In this document: positions 6,884 through 7,196 of the stretch, piece by piece
How positions within the stretch are numbered: position 1 is the stretch's first letter
Layout: each line of letters opens with the position of its first letter
Source: Acidobacteriota bacterium
GTDB lineage: Bacteria > Acidobacteriota > Terriglobia > UBA7540
NCBI GenBank assembly: GCA_021789565.1
Contig: JAJYJL010000264.1
Span: forward strand, 1-7,196
Reading direction: 5' to 3'
DNA: 7,196 nt
Made by a program: the position numbers and the translations under genes
Notes under the pieces: model-generated
Told to the model about the DNA's origin: nothing
The model's database searches: none
The model's input: only the letters and a program-made list of their open reading frames with translations

Positions 6884-6924
6884 CCGGGGCCAATTCACGG
6901 TTGGGAGTCGGTGACACAAAGTAA

Positions 6925-6931
6925 TGGAGGG
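6925..6931 (+). promoter_or_regulatory. Shine-Dalgarno for the DegT-like gene
   Basis: A GGAGGG core at 6926-6931 lies five bases before the ATG at 6937, a strong site that fixes the start of the final, incomplete gene. Confidence 0.8.
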
Positions 6932-6936
6932 AAGAT

Positions 6937-7196
6937 ATGAAAAGCAACCTTACACGGCGGGATTTTCTGGGAAGCGCGGTTGGAGTGGCTGCGGGACTTA
7001 CGACATCCGGCAAAACGTATGCAATAGCCGCGCCCAAACCGGCTGCTGGGGCGGGGCTCGCAATTCTGGGGGGAAGCCCGGTCCGCACAAGACCTTTCCC
7101 ATCGTGGCCCGTGATCGAGGAGAACGACGAAAAGGGCTGGATGCAGGTTTTGATGACCGGCAAATGGAACCGGCTGGACGGCCACTATGCCCACCA
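6937..7196 (+). CDS. Tat-exported DegT/DnrJ/EryC1/StrS aminotransferase-like protein, 5' part only
   Basis: Only the first 86 codons are present; the gene runs off the window. Residues 1-31 form a Tat signal with TRRDFLG at 6-12 and a hydrophobic Ala/Gly/Val stretch. The mature N terminus carries the opening of DegT/DnrJ/EryC1/StrS sugar aminotransferases and related proteins: LAILGGSPVRT at 42-52, PFPSWPVIEENDE at 54-66, and a VLMTGKWNR-type segment followed by DGHYA. These PLP enzymes normally transaminate nucleotide-linked keto-sugars or cyclitols in the cytoplasm; some relatives are dehydratases or oxidoreductase partners. Export is unusual and fits Tat transport of a folded, cofactor-loaded protein. 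The PLP lysine lies beyond the window, so catalytic competence cannot be judged. It follows the ceramidase-like gene by 53 bp and is probably in the same unit. Confidence 0.78.
   Translation, partial: MKSNLTRRDFLGSAVGVAAGLTTSGKTYAIAAPKPAAGAGLAILGGSPVRTRPFPSWPVIEENDEKGWMQVLMTGKWNRLDGHYAH

Noticed and set aside
6164..6919. A 251-residue antisense ORF opposite the ceramidase-like gene
   Set aside because: Shadow of a well-supported gene on the other strand; no domain features.
1..7196. CRISPR arrays, tRNA/rRNA genes, transposases, phage or defence genes
   Set aside because: No regularly spaced repeats, no RNA-gene signatures and no such protein motifs were seen in the window.

Overview
The window looks like part of a chromosome from a soil-type bacterium, most likely Acidobacteriota, with Verrucomicrobia or Planctomycetes as weaker alternatives. 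The reasons are a moderately high GC content, a PQQ dehydrogenase carrying a Pirellula/Verrucomicrobium-type haem domain, several metabolic enzymes with twin-arginine (Tat) export signals, and a palindromic GTCATTCCGAG...CTCGGAATGAC intergenic repeat of a kind I associate with such genomes. The phylum call is inference; there is no marker gene here.

Layout, all genes on the + strand. Positions 1-350 are non-coding and hold a strong 10-bp inverted repeat (31-55) flanked by a second short arm pair. Positions 351-2702 encode a membrane-anchored or secreted quinohaemoprotein dehydrogenase: two N-terminal c-type haem sites followed by an eight-bladed PQQ propeller. After 15 bp come 2718-3695 (Tat-exported sugar isomerase/epimerase-like TIM barrel), a 169-bp gap filled by the palindromic repeat, 3865-5325 (Tat-exported enolase-superfamily enzyme), a 130-bp gap, 5456-6883 (Sec-exported neutral-ceramidase-like metallohydrolase), a 53-bp gap, and 6937-7196 (the first 86 codons of a Tat-exported DegT/DnrJ/EryC1/StrS aminotransferase-like protein, cut by the window end). 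Each gene after the first has a clear Shine-Dalgarno sequence. Three of the five start codons are non-ATG (GTG, TTG, TTG), set by these ribosome binding sites.

Taken together this looks like an operon-like cluster of five envelope-targeted enzymes: an oxidation step feeding the respiratory chain through cytochrome c, a sugar-type isomerase, an acid-sugar-type racemase/lactonising/dehydratase fold, a metal-dependent hydrolase and a PLP-fold enzyme. A periplasmic route for a sugar, cyclitol or amino-sugar derivative is a reasonable hypothesis, but the sequence does not reveal the substrate. The most notable details are in the active sites. The PQQ enzyme has the Asp-x-Asp signature associated with lanthanide dependence but lacks the usual vicinal cysteines and has Asp in place of the usual metal-binding Glu. 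The ceramidase-like protein keeps the metal-binding residues but lacks the serine of the ceramidase amidase motif.
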